The notes beneath the pieces are model-generated. The model was not told the origin of the DNA and searched no databases. It saw nothing but the letters and a program-made list of their open reading frames with translations. DNA of 15,175 nt. It comes from Myxococcota bacterium. Lineage in GTDB: Bacteria > Myxococcota_A > UBA9160 > PR03. Location: contig JASJBO010000159.1 in the NCBI GenBank assembly GCA_030066475.1, positions 1 through 15,175 of the forward strand, in the 5' to 3' direction. The position numbers and the translations under genes are program-made. Shown here piece after piece: positions 7,315 to 14,286 of the stretch. Every line of letters begins with the position of its first letter. The first letter of the stretch is position 1.

Positions 7315-10031
7315 GGAGTGGCCTCCGTCCTCCGCTCCTCGTCCGGGCGCTTGAAGACGAACAGCCGCTGGAGCGTCGAGAGCCCGGCGCGCACGAACGA
7401 CGGCACGCCCTCGATCATGAAGCTCGCCGGTCCCTTGGCGATCGACTTGCTGGTGATCAGGCTCGCATCCGGGTCGAGCCACGGACCCGTGACCGAGAAG
7501 TAGGCCGACACCAGGTTGTCGTCGGAGCCGAGCAGGAAGGTGTTCAACAGCGGCAGGGCGCCGATCACCACGTCGAGGCCGCGGAAGAAGAACAGGCCCG
7601 CCACCGCCTCGACCGGGTGCTCGGGGTCGACGACATCGACCGATCCGGTCGCCACCAGCCGGACGCTCGAGCCCTTGAGCGAGACCGACTCGGTGCTGAG
7701 CAGGCTGTCCTCGAGGTGGAACAGGCCGTCGATGCCGCCGTACTCCAGGATGTCGCGCGAGCGGAACGGATTGAAGGTGTCGCTGGCGGCGGCGATCGCG
7801 AAGGCGAGCGGCAGGCGCCGGCGGATCTCGCCGTTGCGCAGGCCGATCGAGACGGGCCCGGCGGCGGTCGAGAGCACGTGCACGTGCGGGATCAGCGTTC
7901 CGTCGAGGTCGGCGGCCACCAGGACCGTGCCGGTGGCGCTGTCGCCGGCCATGTTCAGGTCGTACATCATCTCGCTCAGCGACCCGTCCGCGAGCTGGAA
8001 GCGCGCGGTGTACGGCACCTCGTCGCGGCGCGACAGGTCCAGGCGCACCGCTCCGGCCATTTCCCCGACCGGCTCGAGCGTCGCCGTCATCTCCTCGCCG
8101 TCGAGGAAGTGACCGTGGGCGCGGAAGCGGCCCTCGACCTGCGAGGCGCGGAACGGGCCGAAGCGGGTGACCGACGACGCGAGCGTTCCGCGCGCCCAGA
8201 CGCCGGGGTCCGCGCTCCGGTCGCGCTCGGGAAGCGGGCCGGCCGGCGTCGCCGCCGTCAGCTCGAGCCGCATGCGGCCGCTGCTGCCGCCCACGAACTC
8301 ACCGTTGCCCGCGAGCTGCACGCCGTTCCAGTAGGCGTCGTCGAGCTCGACCGCGACGCCTGGATTGAGCGGGCGGAAACGGGCGACCACGCCCTCGAGC
8401 GGGCGCAGCACCACCGGATGATCGATCCAGTCGGCCCGCATGTCGATCCAGTTCCAGCGCGGCGGCGCGCCGGGCGTGCGCAACGATTCGAGCCAGTCGT
8501 CCCAGGCGAGCCGGCCCGGCAGCGGCGGAACCGGCTCGGGTTGGATCGCCGGGTCGAGTCCGGAGAGGATCGCCTGCAGCCCCCGCACGTCGAGATCGGT
8601 GCCCGGCAGCGGTCGGTCGCCGTGCATCGCGCGGCCGTTGCGCACCACCAGGTGGTCGTGCCCCAGCTCGAACTGGGCGCCCACTCCGCTCAGCGGCTCC
8701 TCGCCGGCGATCGCGATCTCGACGTCGGACACCTCGAACGCCAGCGAGCCGCGCCGCGGCCACGCGTGGATCGGATCCGCCAGGAAACGACGCCAGCGCC
8801 GCATCGACATCGACGGGGCGGTCAGCGAGAACGAGTCGACCGTGCCACCCAGGAGGCTGGCGGCGACCTGGCGGGCGGCCTCGCCTTCGCTCACGCCCAG
8901 CGCCACCGTGCGCACGGCCTCGACCGGAAGCGTCCCGCCGCGCAGGTCGATCGCCAGCGGACCGGCCGGGAGCCCCAGCGTGATGCCGCCCCGCGCCTGG
9001 AACCCGCCCGCCGTGAAGCGCAGGCCGCGGACCGAGAGGCGCTCGGGCGTCCAGAGCAGACGGCTGCGCAGCCGCGCGCTTCCGATCTTGCCGCCCGTCC
9101 TTCGGGTGCCCGTGAGTCGCGCGTGCGCCGCCAGGTCGAAGAAGATCAGCTCGGCCTCGATCTCGCTCGCCTCGTCGGCCCCGGGCGACCAGCTCAGGTG
9201 GGCGGAGGCGCGTCCCTCGAGGTCGAGCACCAGCCCGGCGCGCGCCAGCCACGGCTCGGTCGCCTCGAGCTCGACGTCGACCAGCGCCAGCTCGATCCGC
9301 GCCGGGCCGTCGTCCGGCACCTCGCCGTGGACCGCGAAGCCGCCGCGGTCGCTGCCCTCGCCGGTCAGCCGGCCGGAGCCCGAGAGATCGAGTCGTCGCC
9401 GCAGCGGGGGCCGCGCCAGCCGCAGATCGAGATCCTGGATGGCGAAGTGCGCCGCGCGCTCGCCGTCCGACCCGAGCTGGCTGACCTCGACGCGCGCGTC
9501 GTGGATCGAGATGCTGGGCGGAGCTCCCGAGCTGGGCAGCAGTCGGCGCAGCGTCGCGAGCGCGCGGACCGCGGCGCCGTCGGCCGCCTCCTGCTCGGGC
9601 TGGGCCTGGCCCTCGCGCATCGTGTGGCTGGCGCGGTCCACGGCGGCGGGCGACCAGCGCCCGTCGTGCGTCCGCACCAGGTGGGCCCAGGCACCCTCGA
9701 CCGACAGGCTGCGAAGCTGCGGCTCGCCGCGCAGCAGGCTGCGCAGGCGCAGGCTCAGGGTCGCCCGTTCGGCTCCGAACCCCGCGCCTTCGGGCAGCGG
9801 CTCGGTGCGGATCGAGCTCGCCTCCAGCGCCAGCCCCCACGAGAACACCAGCCGCACCGACCCCACCCGCGCCGGCCCGATCTGCTCCTCGAGCAGGCGC
9901 TCCGCCTCGGCGCGGAGCGCCTCGGGGGCGAGGAGCGCCGACACGACGAAGCCCGCCACCGCGGTCGCGACCAGCAGGATCGCGCCAGCCAGGATGTAGA
10001 CGAGCCTGCGAGCCAGTCGGCGCTCGGACAA
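7311..10031 (-). CDS. AsmA-like envelope protein (YhdP/TamB-type lipid-transport superfamily)
   Basis: 906 residues from a TTG at 10031-10029 preceded by GAGG five bases upstream; an in-frame TGA lies a short way upstream, so the TTG is well supported. A single N-terminal membrane anchor (about residues 9-33) follows a basic SERRLARR. The remainder is long, beta-rich and repetitive, as in AsmA-type proteins. The C-terminal part carries AsmA-like features such as [20 protein letters not shown] and [19 protein letters not shown], followed by [13 protein letters not shown]. Related E. coli proteins (YhdP, TamB, YdbH) form periplasmic bridges that move phospholipid to the outer membrane; that role is inferred here. 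It is the first gene of the minus-strand train and overlaps rfaE2 by 4 bp, so its promoter should lie upstream of 10031. Confidence 0.82.
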   Translation of the reverse strand: MSERRLARRLVYILAGAILLVATAVAGFVVSALLAPEALRAEAERLLEEQIGPARVGSVRLVFSWGLALEASSIRTEPLPEGAGFGAERATLSLRLRSLLRGEPQLRSLSVEGAWAHLVRTHDGRWSPAAVDRASHTMREGQAQPEQEAADGAAVRALATLRRLLPSSGAPPSISIHDARVEVSQLGSDGERAAHFAIQDLDLRLARPPLRRRLDLSGSGRLTGEGSDRGGFAVHGEVPDDGPARIELALVDVELEATEPWLARAGLVLDLEGRASAHLSWSPGADEASEIEAELIFFDLAAHARLTGTRRTGGKIGSARLRSRLLWTPERLSVRGLRFTAGGFQARGGITLGLPAGPLAIDLRGGTLPVEAVRTVALGVSEGEAARQVAASLLGGTVDSFSLTAPSMSMRRWRRFLADPIHAWPRRGSLAFEVSDVEIAIAGEEPLSGVGAQFELGHDHLVVRNGRAMHGDRPLPGTDLDVRGLQAILSGLDPAIQPEPVPPLPGRLAWDDWLESLRTPGAPPRWNWIDMRADWIDHPVVLRPLEGVVARFRPLNPGVAVELDDAYWNGVQLAGNGEFVGGSSGRMRLELTAATPAGPLPERDRSADPGVWARGTLASSVTRFGPFRASQVEGRFRAHGHFLDGEEMTATLEPVGEMAGAVRLDLSRRDEVPYTARFQLADGSLSEMMYDLNMAGDSATGTVLVAADLDGTLIPHVHVLSTAAGPVSIGLRNGEIRRRLPLAFAIAAASDTFNPFRSRDILEYGGIDGLFHLEDSLLSTESVSLKGSSVRLVATGSVDVVDPEHPVEAVAGLFFFRGLDVVIGALPLLNTFLLGSDDNLVSAYFSVTGPWLDPDASLITSKSIAKGPASFMIEGVPSFVRAGLSTLQRLFVFKRPDEERRTEATP

Positions 10032-10414
10032 GAGGACCTCGGAGATTGGGCGCCGTCACCTCTTCGGCCGGGTCGAGCCGGAACGTGCGTGCGTAGCCCG
10101 ACGGAGCCCACACGGCGGGCCCTGGAAGCTAGCAGGCCCGGCCATGCCCCGGGCACGAGCGGCCCTGCGCGCGCGCGAAGCTGCCGGTTCCCGAGGGATA
10201 ACTATGCATCACTCGGATGCGTCTCGGGTGCGCATCCCAACGCATCTCCGCAAGCATCCTCCGAGATCGAAAGCGGGGGGAAATCACCGAGCCCTTCGGG
10301 GCGGATCGGTCCAACATCCGATTATCCCTAAAGAAATCGAGGTACCGGACGAAAGGAGGCAACAACGCTCCACGCGAGCGGGGATCGGGCTGGATCCAAG
10401 AGGGAGTCGACGGG
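10032..10414. promoter_or_regulatory. Divergent intergenic region between the AsmA-like gene and the XRE regulator
   Basis: No credible gene was found in this stretch. It must hold the promoter of the eight-gene minus-strand train and that of the regulator. From about 10190 on it is visibly less GC-rich than its surroundings (for example GGGATAACTATGCATCA and GATTATCCCTAAAGAAATC). No convincing -35/-10 pair was found on either strand. It contains a GCATC motif cluster with an inverted repeat (10206-10258) and a strong but orphan Shine-Dalgarno sequence AAAGGAGG at 10352-10359. Confidence 0.5.
10206..10258. promoter_or_regulatory. Candidate operator: GCATC/GATGC cluster with inverted repeat
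   Basis: GCATC or its complement GATGC occurs five times, starting at 10206, 10216, 10232, 10242 and 10254. The spacings of 10, 16, 10 and 12 bp are partly near the helical repeat. Two of the sites form a perfect 7-bp inverted repeat, GGATGCG at 10215-10221 and CGCATCC at 10231-10237, with a 9-bp gap. It lies upstream of an XRE-type regulator and could be its own binding site. That function is inference. Confidence 0.4.
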
Positions 10415-10699
10415 ATGGACAGCAAGGGAACCCCGCGCATCCAGAGGAATCGGGTGCGTGAGCTTCGCGAGAACCGGCTCATGACCCAGGCCCAGCTCGC
10501 CCGCAAGGCGAAGGTCGCGCTGCGCACGATCCACAGCGTCGAGAAGGGCATGAACTGCCGGATGGATACGAAGCGCAAGATCCTGCTGGCACTCGGCATG
10601 CGCTTCGAGGACAAGGACTACGTGTTCCCCCCGACCAGCGCCGTCGAGGCGCCGCCGCCGCAGCCGCCGGTCGCCGACGAGTTCCGGCACCACCACTAG
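10415..10699 (+). CDS. XRE/Cro-C1-type helix-turn-helix regulator, small
   Basis: 94 residues from the ATG at 10415, chosen because AGGGAG at 10401-10406 sits 8 nt upstream and the protein then starts just before the DNA-binding domain. A longer open frame from 10217 has no such support. The HTH_3 fold is plain at about residues 13-62: RVRELRENRLMTQAQLARKA, then VALRTIHSVEKG, then MDTKRKILLALGM. The C-terminal tail is Pro/Ala-rich and ends in HHH, with no ligand or enzymatic domain. The target is unknown. The cluster of GCATC motifs upstream and a related GCATCC inverted repeat before ptsP are the local candidates. The gene is followed within 2 bp by a repeat array. Confidence 0.88.
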   Translation: MDSKGTPRIQRNRVRELRENRLMTQAQLARKAKVALRTIHSVEKGMNCRMDTKRKILLALGMRFEDKDYVFPPTSAVEAPPPQPPVADEFRHHH

Positions 10700-10767
10700 A
10701 GGACTTCGCTCGCCTTCGGCTCGCTGCGCGCTTCGGCTTCGCCTTCGCTTGCGGGGGTGCCCGCGCA

Positions 10768-10789
10768 GGGCCGGGTTGCTGGGCGGGGG
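10768..10789 (+). other. G-quadruplex motif 1
   Basis: Four G-tracts with short loops on the plus strand: GGG-CC-GGG-TTGCT-GGG-C-GGGGG. This satisfies the usual G3+N1-7 pattern. It lies in the spacer of the first 99-bp repeat, on the coding strand between the XRE gene and ptsP. Whether it folds is not known. Confidence 0.6.
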
Positions 10790-10866
10790 CGGCCTTAGGG
10801 GACTTCGCTCGCCTTCGGCTCGCTGCGCGCTTCGGCTTCGCCTTCGCTTGCGGGGGTGCCCGCCTA

Positions 10867-10888
10867 GGGCCGGGTTGCTGGGCGGGGG
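10867..10888 (+). other. G-quadruplex motif 2
   Basis: Identical to the motif 99 bp earlier: GGG-CC-GGG-TTGCT-GGG-C-GGGGG in the spacer of the second repeat unit. Two equal motifs in one short intergenic region could affect readthrough from the XRE gene into ptsP. Confidence 0.6.
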
Positions 10889-10951
10889 CGGCCTTAGGGG
10901 ACTTCGCTCGCCTTCGGCTCGCTGCGCGCTTCGGCTTCGCCTTCGCTTGCG

Positions 10952-11099
10952 CCGGCGGCCTCTGGTGCTCCTGTCCAATTTGGCAGGTGGGCGGGACCGG
11001 GGCTGATGGGCCGCGAGCGGCCGCGTCCCCCGCGGGTCCGGCATTGCGTGTGCATCCGGTAACATCGGGTGCAACGCCAACCGGACGGGAGACGCGCGC
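10952..11099 (+). promoter_or_regulatory. ptsP leader/promoter region
   Basis: This is the non-repeated part of the 400-bp gap before ptsP. It holds a small hairpin GGCCG-CGAG-CGGCC at 11009-11022. It also has a near-perfect inverted repeat TGCATCC (11051-11057) / GGGTGCA (11067-11073) with a 9-bp gap, the same gap as the inverted repeat upstream of the XRE gene. GGGAG at 11087-11091 is a good ribosome binding site for ATT 11100. A TTGGCA at 10980-10985 could be a -35 box, but no matching -10 was found. Confidence 0.45.
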
Positions 11100-13478
11100 A
11101 TTTCCGATCGGGTCACACTGCTGGCCGACGTGGCGGGCGTGGTCGCGCGCTCGCACGATCTGGTCGAGACGCTCCAGAACGTCGTCGATCTGGTCGCCAA
11201 GCGGCTCGATGCCGACGTCTGCTCGGTGTACCTGGCGGACCCCGACCAGGCCTACCTGACGCTGCGCGCCACCAAGGGGCTGGCGCGCGAGGCGGTCGGC
11301 AGCGTGCGGCTGGCCTTCGGTGAGGGTCTGGTCGGCGCCGTGGCCCAGGGCGGCGAGCCGCTCGCGCTCGATCGCGCCCAGGAGCACCCCGGCTTCCGCT
11401 ACTTCCCGGAGACCGGGGAGGAGCGCTACGCGTCGCTGCTGGCCGCGCCGCTCGTGGTGCGCGACGTGCCGATCGGCGTCCTGGTGGTGCAGACCGCGCG
11501 CGAGCGGCACTTCACGCCCGGCGACGTCGAGCTGCTCCAGACCTGCGGCCAGCTGATCGCCCCGGTGGTGCTGAACGCCACGCTGCTCGGGGTGGTGGCC
11601 GGCTCCGACGAGGAGCGCCGGCGCTTCGTCGACGACCTGGCGCGCGCCGGCATTCCGGTGTCCGGCCTGGGGCGGTCGGAGCGCGCCGAGCGCAACGTCG
11701 AGCTGCGCGGCACGGCGGCCTCGGCGGGCATCGCGATGGGTCCGATCTACCTGCTCGAGGATCCGCTCGACCTCTCCAACGTCGACTACACGCCCAGCGG
11801 CGATCCGGCCCAGGAGCGTGCCGACCTGCTCGACGCGCTCGCCAGCGCGCGGCGCGACCTGGACGACGTCGCCGAGGAGATGGGCGAGCAGTTCGGCCCC
11901 GAGTTCGCCAGCGTGTTCAACACGCACGTGCAGATCCTCGAGGACAAGGGCTTCGTGCGCCGGCTCGAGGAGCAGGTCGCCGAGAGCGGGAACGCGCTCG
12001 AGGCGGTGCGCGGGGTGGTGGACGAGTACAAGGCGCTGTTCGCGCGCATCGAGGACGCCTACTTTCGCGAGCGCGGCGTGGACATCGAGGACGTCGGCCT
12101 GCGCGTGATGGGCCGGCTGCTCGGCGTCCGTCACGACAACATCCCGCTCTCCGAGGGCGCCGTGGTCGTGACGCAGATGATCCTGCCGGCGCACTTCACG
12201 ATGCTCGAGATGGAGAAGGTGGGCGCGATCCTCGCCGCGCACGGCGGCTCCACCTCGCACGGGGCGATCTTCGCGCGCACGCTCGAGATCCCCGCCGTGA
12301 CCGGCGTCGAGGGCCTGTTCGACGTGGCCCGCCCCGGCGAGACGGCGATCGTGGACGGGACCAGCGGGCGCGTGTACTTCTCGCCCGACGAGGCGCTGCT
12401 GGCCGAGTACCGGCGCGCGCAGCAGCGCTTCGAGATCGCCGTCGGCCACCTCGACGCGCTGCGCCACCGACCCGCCGAGACGCGCGACGGGCGCCACATC
12501 GCGCTGAGCGCCAACGTCGGCCTGCTCGCCGACCTGCGCCAGGTGGAGCGCCACGGCGCCGAGGGCATCGGCCTGTTCCGCACCGAGCTGCTCGCCATCG
12601 CACACCGGGGCATCCCCGCCGAGGACGAGCAGGAGCAGCTCTACGAGCGGGTCGCCAGCGCGATGGCGCCGCGGCCCGTCACGATCCGCACCCTCGACCT
12701 GGGCGGCGACAAGGCGGTGCCCAACGTGGGGGTTCCCGGCGAGGAGAACCCGCAGCTCGGCTGCCGCTCGATCCGCCTGTCGCTGCGCAACGAGGAGACC
12801 CTGCGGGCGCAGCTCCGCGCCATCCTGCGCGCCAGCGCGCACGGCAACCTGCGCCTGCTGCTGCCGATGATCTCGGCGCTCGACGAGCTGCGCGCGGTGC
12901 GCGAGGTGATCGCGGAGGTGCAGGCGTCGCTCGACGCGCAGGGCGTGCCCTTCGACCACGAGCTGCCGGTGGGCGTGATGATCGAGGTGCCCTCCGCGGC
13001 CCTGATCGCCGACGTGCTGGCGCGCGAGTGCGACTTCTTCAGCATCGGCACCAACGACCTCACGCAGTACACGCTGGCCGTCGACCGCGGCAACGAGGCG
13101 ATCGCCCACCTGTACTGCCCGCTGCACCCCGCCGTGCTGGCCCTGATGGACCGCAGCGTGCGCGCCGCCGAGCGCGCGGGCATCCCGGTGTCGGTGTGCG
13201 GAGAGATCGCCAGCAACCCGCTGGCGGTGCCGCTGCTGGTCGGCCTGGGGATCGGCGAGCTGTCGGGCATCCCGCGCGGCGTGCCGCTGGTGAAGGAGAT
13301 CGTGCGCGGTCTCGACTCCGCCGAGGTCGCGCTCGACGCGCGCCGGGCCCTGGCGGCCGGCACGGTCGCCGAGATCGAGCGGATCGCCAGCGACCGCCTC
13401 GAGAGCAGCGGCCTGCTCGACCACCCCGACATCGGCGGCTGGCTGACGACCCTCGTCGAGAACGTGGGCCGGTCCTGA
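11100..13478 (+). CDS. ptsP: Phosphoenolpyruvate-protein phosphotransferase PtsP (EI-Ntr)
   Basis: 792 residues if started at ATT 11100, which has GGGAG 8 nt upstream. No ATG, GTG or TTG precedes it nearby in frame, and the extra residues (SDRVTLLADVAGVV) look like the helix that opens PtsP GAF domains. The conservative start is GTG 11130 (782 residues), which has no ribosome binding site. Domains in order (ATT numbering): GAF about 12-165 (VCSVYLADPDQAYLTLRATK), PEP-utiliser N domain about 200-330, phosphohistidine domain with HGGSTSHGAIFAR (active His387), and PEP-binding barrel about 470-770 with GLFRTELLAI, RTLDLGGDK, ENPQLGCRSIRL, FSIGTNDLTQYTLAVDR and VCGEIASNP (Cys700). All catalytic residues appear intact. 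It transfers phosphate from PEP to an HPr/NPr protein in the regulatory nitrogen PTS. The partner genes are not in the window. Confidence 0.95.
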   Translation: MSDRVTLLADVAGVVARSHDLVETLQNVVDLVAKRLDADVCSVYLADPDQAYLTLRATKGLAREAVGSVRLAFGEGLVGAVAQGGEPLALDRAQEHPGFRYFPETGEERYASLLAAPLVVRDVPIGVLVVQTARERHFTPGDVELLQTCGQLIAPVVLNATLLGVVAGSDEERRRFVDDLARAGIPVSGLGRSERAERNVELRGTAASAGIAMGPIYLLEDPLDLSNVDYTPSGDPAQERADLLDALASARRDLDDVAEEMGEQFGPEFASVFNTHVQILEDKGFVRRLEEQVAESGNALEAVRGVVDEYKALFARIEDAYFRERGVDIEDVGLRVMGRLLGVRHDNIPLSEGAVVVTQMILPAHFTMLEMEKVGAILAAHGGSTSHGAIFARTLEIPAVTGVEGLFDVARPGETAIVDGTSGRVYFSPDEALLAEYRRAQQRFEIAVGHLDALRHRPAETRDGRHIALSANVGLLADLRQVERHGAEGIGLFRTELLAIAHRGIPAEDEQEQLYERVASAMAPRPVTIRTLDLGGDKAVPNVGVPGEENPQLGCRSIRLSLRNEETLRAQLRAILRASAHGNLRLLLPMISALDELRAVREVIAEVQASLDAQGVPFDHELPVGVMIEVPSAALIADVLARECDFFSIGTNDLTQYTLAVDRGNEAIAHLYCPLHPAVLALMDRSVRAAERAGIPVSVCGEIASNPLAVPLLVGLGIGELSGIPRGVPLVKEIVRGLDSAEVALDARRALAAGTVAEIERIASDRLESSGLLDHPDIGGWLTTLVENVGRS

Positions 13479-13491
13479 GCGCGGCCGCTCA
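13476..13491. terminator. Possible bidirectional terminator hairpin between convergent genes
   Basis: TGAGCG-CGGC-CGCTCA is a perfect 6-bp stem with a 4-nt loop. The first TGA is the ptsP stop; the final TCA is the complement of the stop of the convergent gene. Only 10 bp separate the two coding regions. There is no T-run on either side, so this is not a standard Rho-independent terminator. It may merely slow polymerase or be chance. Confidence 0.3.
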
Positions 13492-14151
13492 GGCGCTCCG
13501 CAGCGAGCGCTCGGCGTCGTCCGTCACGCGGTCGAGGCGCTGCTCGAGCTCGCGCAGCGCCGCGTCGAGCTGCTCGCGGTCGGCGCGGCGGGCCACGCGC
13601 AGCGGCTCGCCGTACACGATCGCGACGCGGGCGAACGGCAGCGGCAGCAACGCGCGGTCCCAGCTCCCGAAGCTGCGCGCCGGGCGGGCGGCGAAGCCGA
13701 TCGGGTGGATCGCCAGGCCCGTGGCCCGCGCCACGCCCAGGACGCCCGGCTTGGCGCGGCGCGCCGGTCCGCGCGGGCCGTCGCAGAGCATGCCGATGAT
13801 GCGCCCCTCGCGTGCGGCGCGGATCAGGCCGGCCAGCACGGCCCGCCCGGCCCGCGAGCTCGAGCCGCGCGGCGAGGGTCCGTAGCCGAGCCGCTGCAGC
13901 ACGCCCACCACGCGGTCGCCGTCGTGGCTCAGGCTCACCGGGATCACCCCCCCGCAGCCGCGGTAGCGGAAGGCGGCGCACAGCAGGCCCTGGTGCCACA
14001 GCGCCCCGACGAAGGGCTTGCCGCTCGCGCCGGGGTCCTCGCCTACCACCTGGATGCGCCAGGTCGCGCCGAGCCCGCGGATCAGCCAGGCGACCAGGGC
14101 GGCGCCCAGCGCGATCGCGATCCGGTGAGCCAGTCCGCCCGCGGCTGCCAT
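13489..14151 (-). CDS. DUF374 family protein (lysophospholipid acyltransferase-like)
   Basis: 220 residues from the ATG at 14151-14149; a weak GGCGGA lies directly upstream. After an N-terminal hydrophobic stretch (residues 11-27) the DUF374 motifs follow in order: ALWHQGLL at 50-57, VSLSHDGDRV at 72-81, RGSSSRAG at 95-102, MLCDGPRGP at 121-129 and RRAKPGVLGVARATGL, then SWDRALLPLPF. The family resembles PlsC-type acyltransferases and is often encoded near lipid A or LPS genes, so an inner-membrane lipid-modifying role is likely. The substrate cannot be read from the sequence. It converges on ptsP with a 10-bp gap and diverges from ctaB. Confidence 0.88.
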   Translation of the reverse strand: MAAAGGLAHRIAIALGAALVAWLIRGLGATWRIQVVGEDPGASGKPFVGALWHQGLLCAAFRYRGCGGVIPVSLSHDGDRVVGVLQRLGYGPSPRGSSSRAGRAVLAGLIRAAREGRIIGMLCDGPRGPARRAKPGVLGVARATGLAIHPIGFAARPARSFGSWDRALLPLPFARVAIVYGEPLRVARRADREQLDAALRELEQRLDRVTDDAERSLRSA

Positions 14152-14211
14152 TCCGCCGCACCGTAGCGGCGGCCTCGGAGCGGCGCCCGGAGCGCCTCGA
14201 GGACCGGTCTC

Positions 14212-14242
14212 GGGGCCCCGTGGCAGGGGGGTGGGGCCCCGT
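14212..14242. promoter_or_regulatory. Direct repeat GGGGCCCCGT, candidate operator upstream of ctaB
   Basis: The 10-mer GGGGCCCCGT occurs at 14212-14221 and again at 14233-14242, 21 bp apart, which is two helical turns. Each contains a self-complementary GGGGCCCC. They lie in the 135-bp divergent region between the DUF374 gene and ctaB, 45-75 bp before the ctaB start. The second copy runs into GTTATCCT, which could be part of a -10 element. Regulatory function is inference. Confidence 0.35.
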
Positions 14243-14273
14243 TATCCTCCCGTCATCCCAGTCATTTCGGCCC

Positions 14274-14278
14274 GGAGG
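14274..14278 (+). promoter_or_regulatory. Ribosome binding site of ctaB
   Basis: GGAGG lies 8 nt before TTG 14287. It decides the start of ctaB, because no ATG or GTG gives a comparable arrangement. Confidence 0.75.
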
Positions 14279-14286
14279 ACCAGCCC

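Larger units (their letters stand above)
10701..10951 (+). repeat. 99-bp tandem repeat array, 2.5 copies (contains three dispersed-repeat cores)
   Basis: Units begin GGACTTCGCTCGCC at 10701, 10800 and 10899, an exact 99-bp period. The third is truncated after 53 bp. Each unit is a 53-bp element ending GCTTGCG plus a 46-bp G-rich spacer. The two spacers differ at only two bases (10765-10766 versus 10864-10865), so the duplication looks recent. The core matches the batB and operon copies except for CCTTCGG in place of CCTGCGG. The hairpin of those copies is replaced here by runs of TTCGGC/TTCGCC. A short GCGGG/CCCGC hairpin follows at 10751-10764 and 10850-10863. The array starts one base after the regulator's stop codon and fills most of the gap to ptsP. 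Confidence 0.93.

Noticed and set aside
2921..7354. A 1477-codon open frame on the plus strand across the Bat operon
   Set aside because: It is a shadow of the minus-strand genes in very GC-rich DNA, where stops are rare. Its translation is low-complexity Arg/Ala/Ser/Pro with no domain, while the opposite strand encodes clear MoxR, DUF58 and VWA motifs.
6763..7482. Longer rfaE2 starting at 7482
   Set aside because: The extension is antisense-frame noise inside the AsmA-like C-terminus. The GTG at 7314 fits the GTGA overlap pattern of the train and the usual length of the family.
10329..10355. Flagellar sigma-28-like promoter (TAAA, 15-bp spacer, GACGAAAG)
   Set aside because: The -35 TAAA fits, but the -10 matches GCCGATAA at only 5 of 8 positions and lacks the CGAT core. 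There is no motility context.
10217..10414. N-terminal extension of the XRE regulator (start at 10217)
   Set aside because: No ribosome binding site and no recognisable domain in the extra 66 residues. The ATG at 10415 has AGGGAG at good spacing and begins just before the HTH.
10751..10764. Rho-independent terminator after the XRE gene
   Set aside because: The GCGGG/CCCGC stem has only 5 bp and no T-tract follows. It is simply part of the repeated unit.
10701..10951. Possible CRISPR array
   Set aside because: The spacers are nearly identical to each other, the period of 99 bp is too long, there are only 2.5 units, and there are no cas genes.
10479..13424. A 981-codon minus-strand open frame with a 33-residue repeat
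   Set aside because: It lies antisense to the well-supported ptsP. The protein repeat is only the translation of the 99-bp DNA array, which happens to be a multiple of three.
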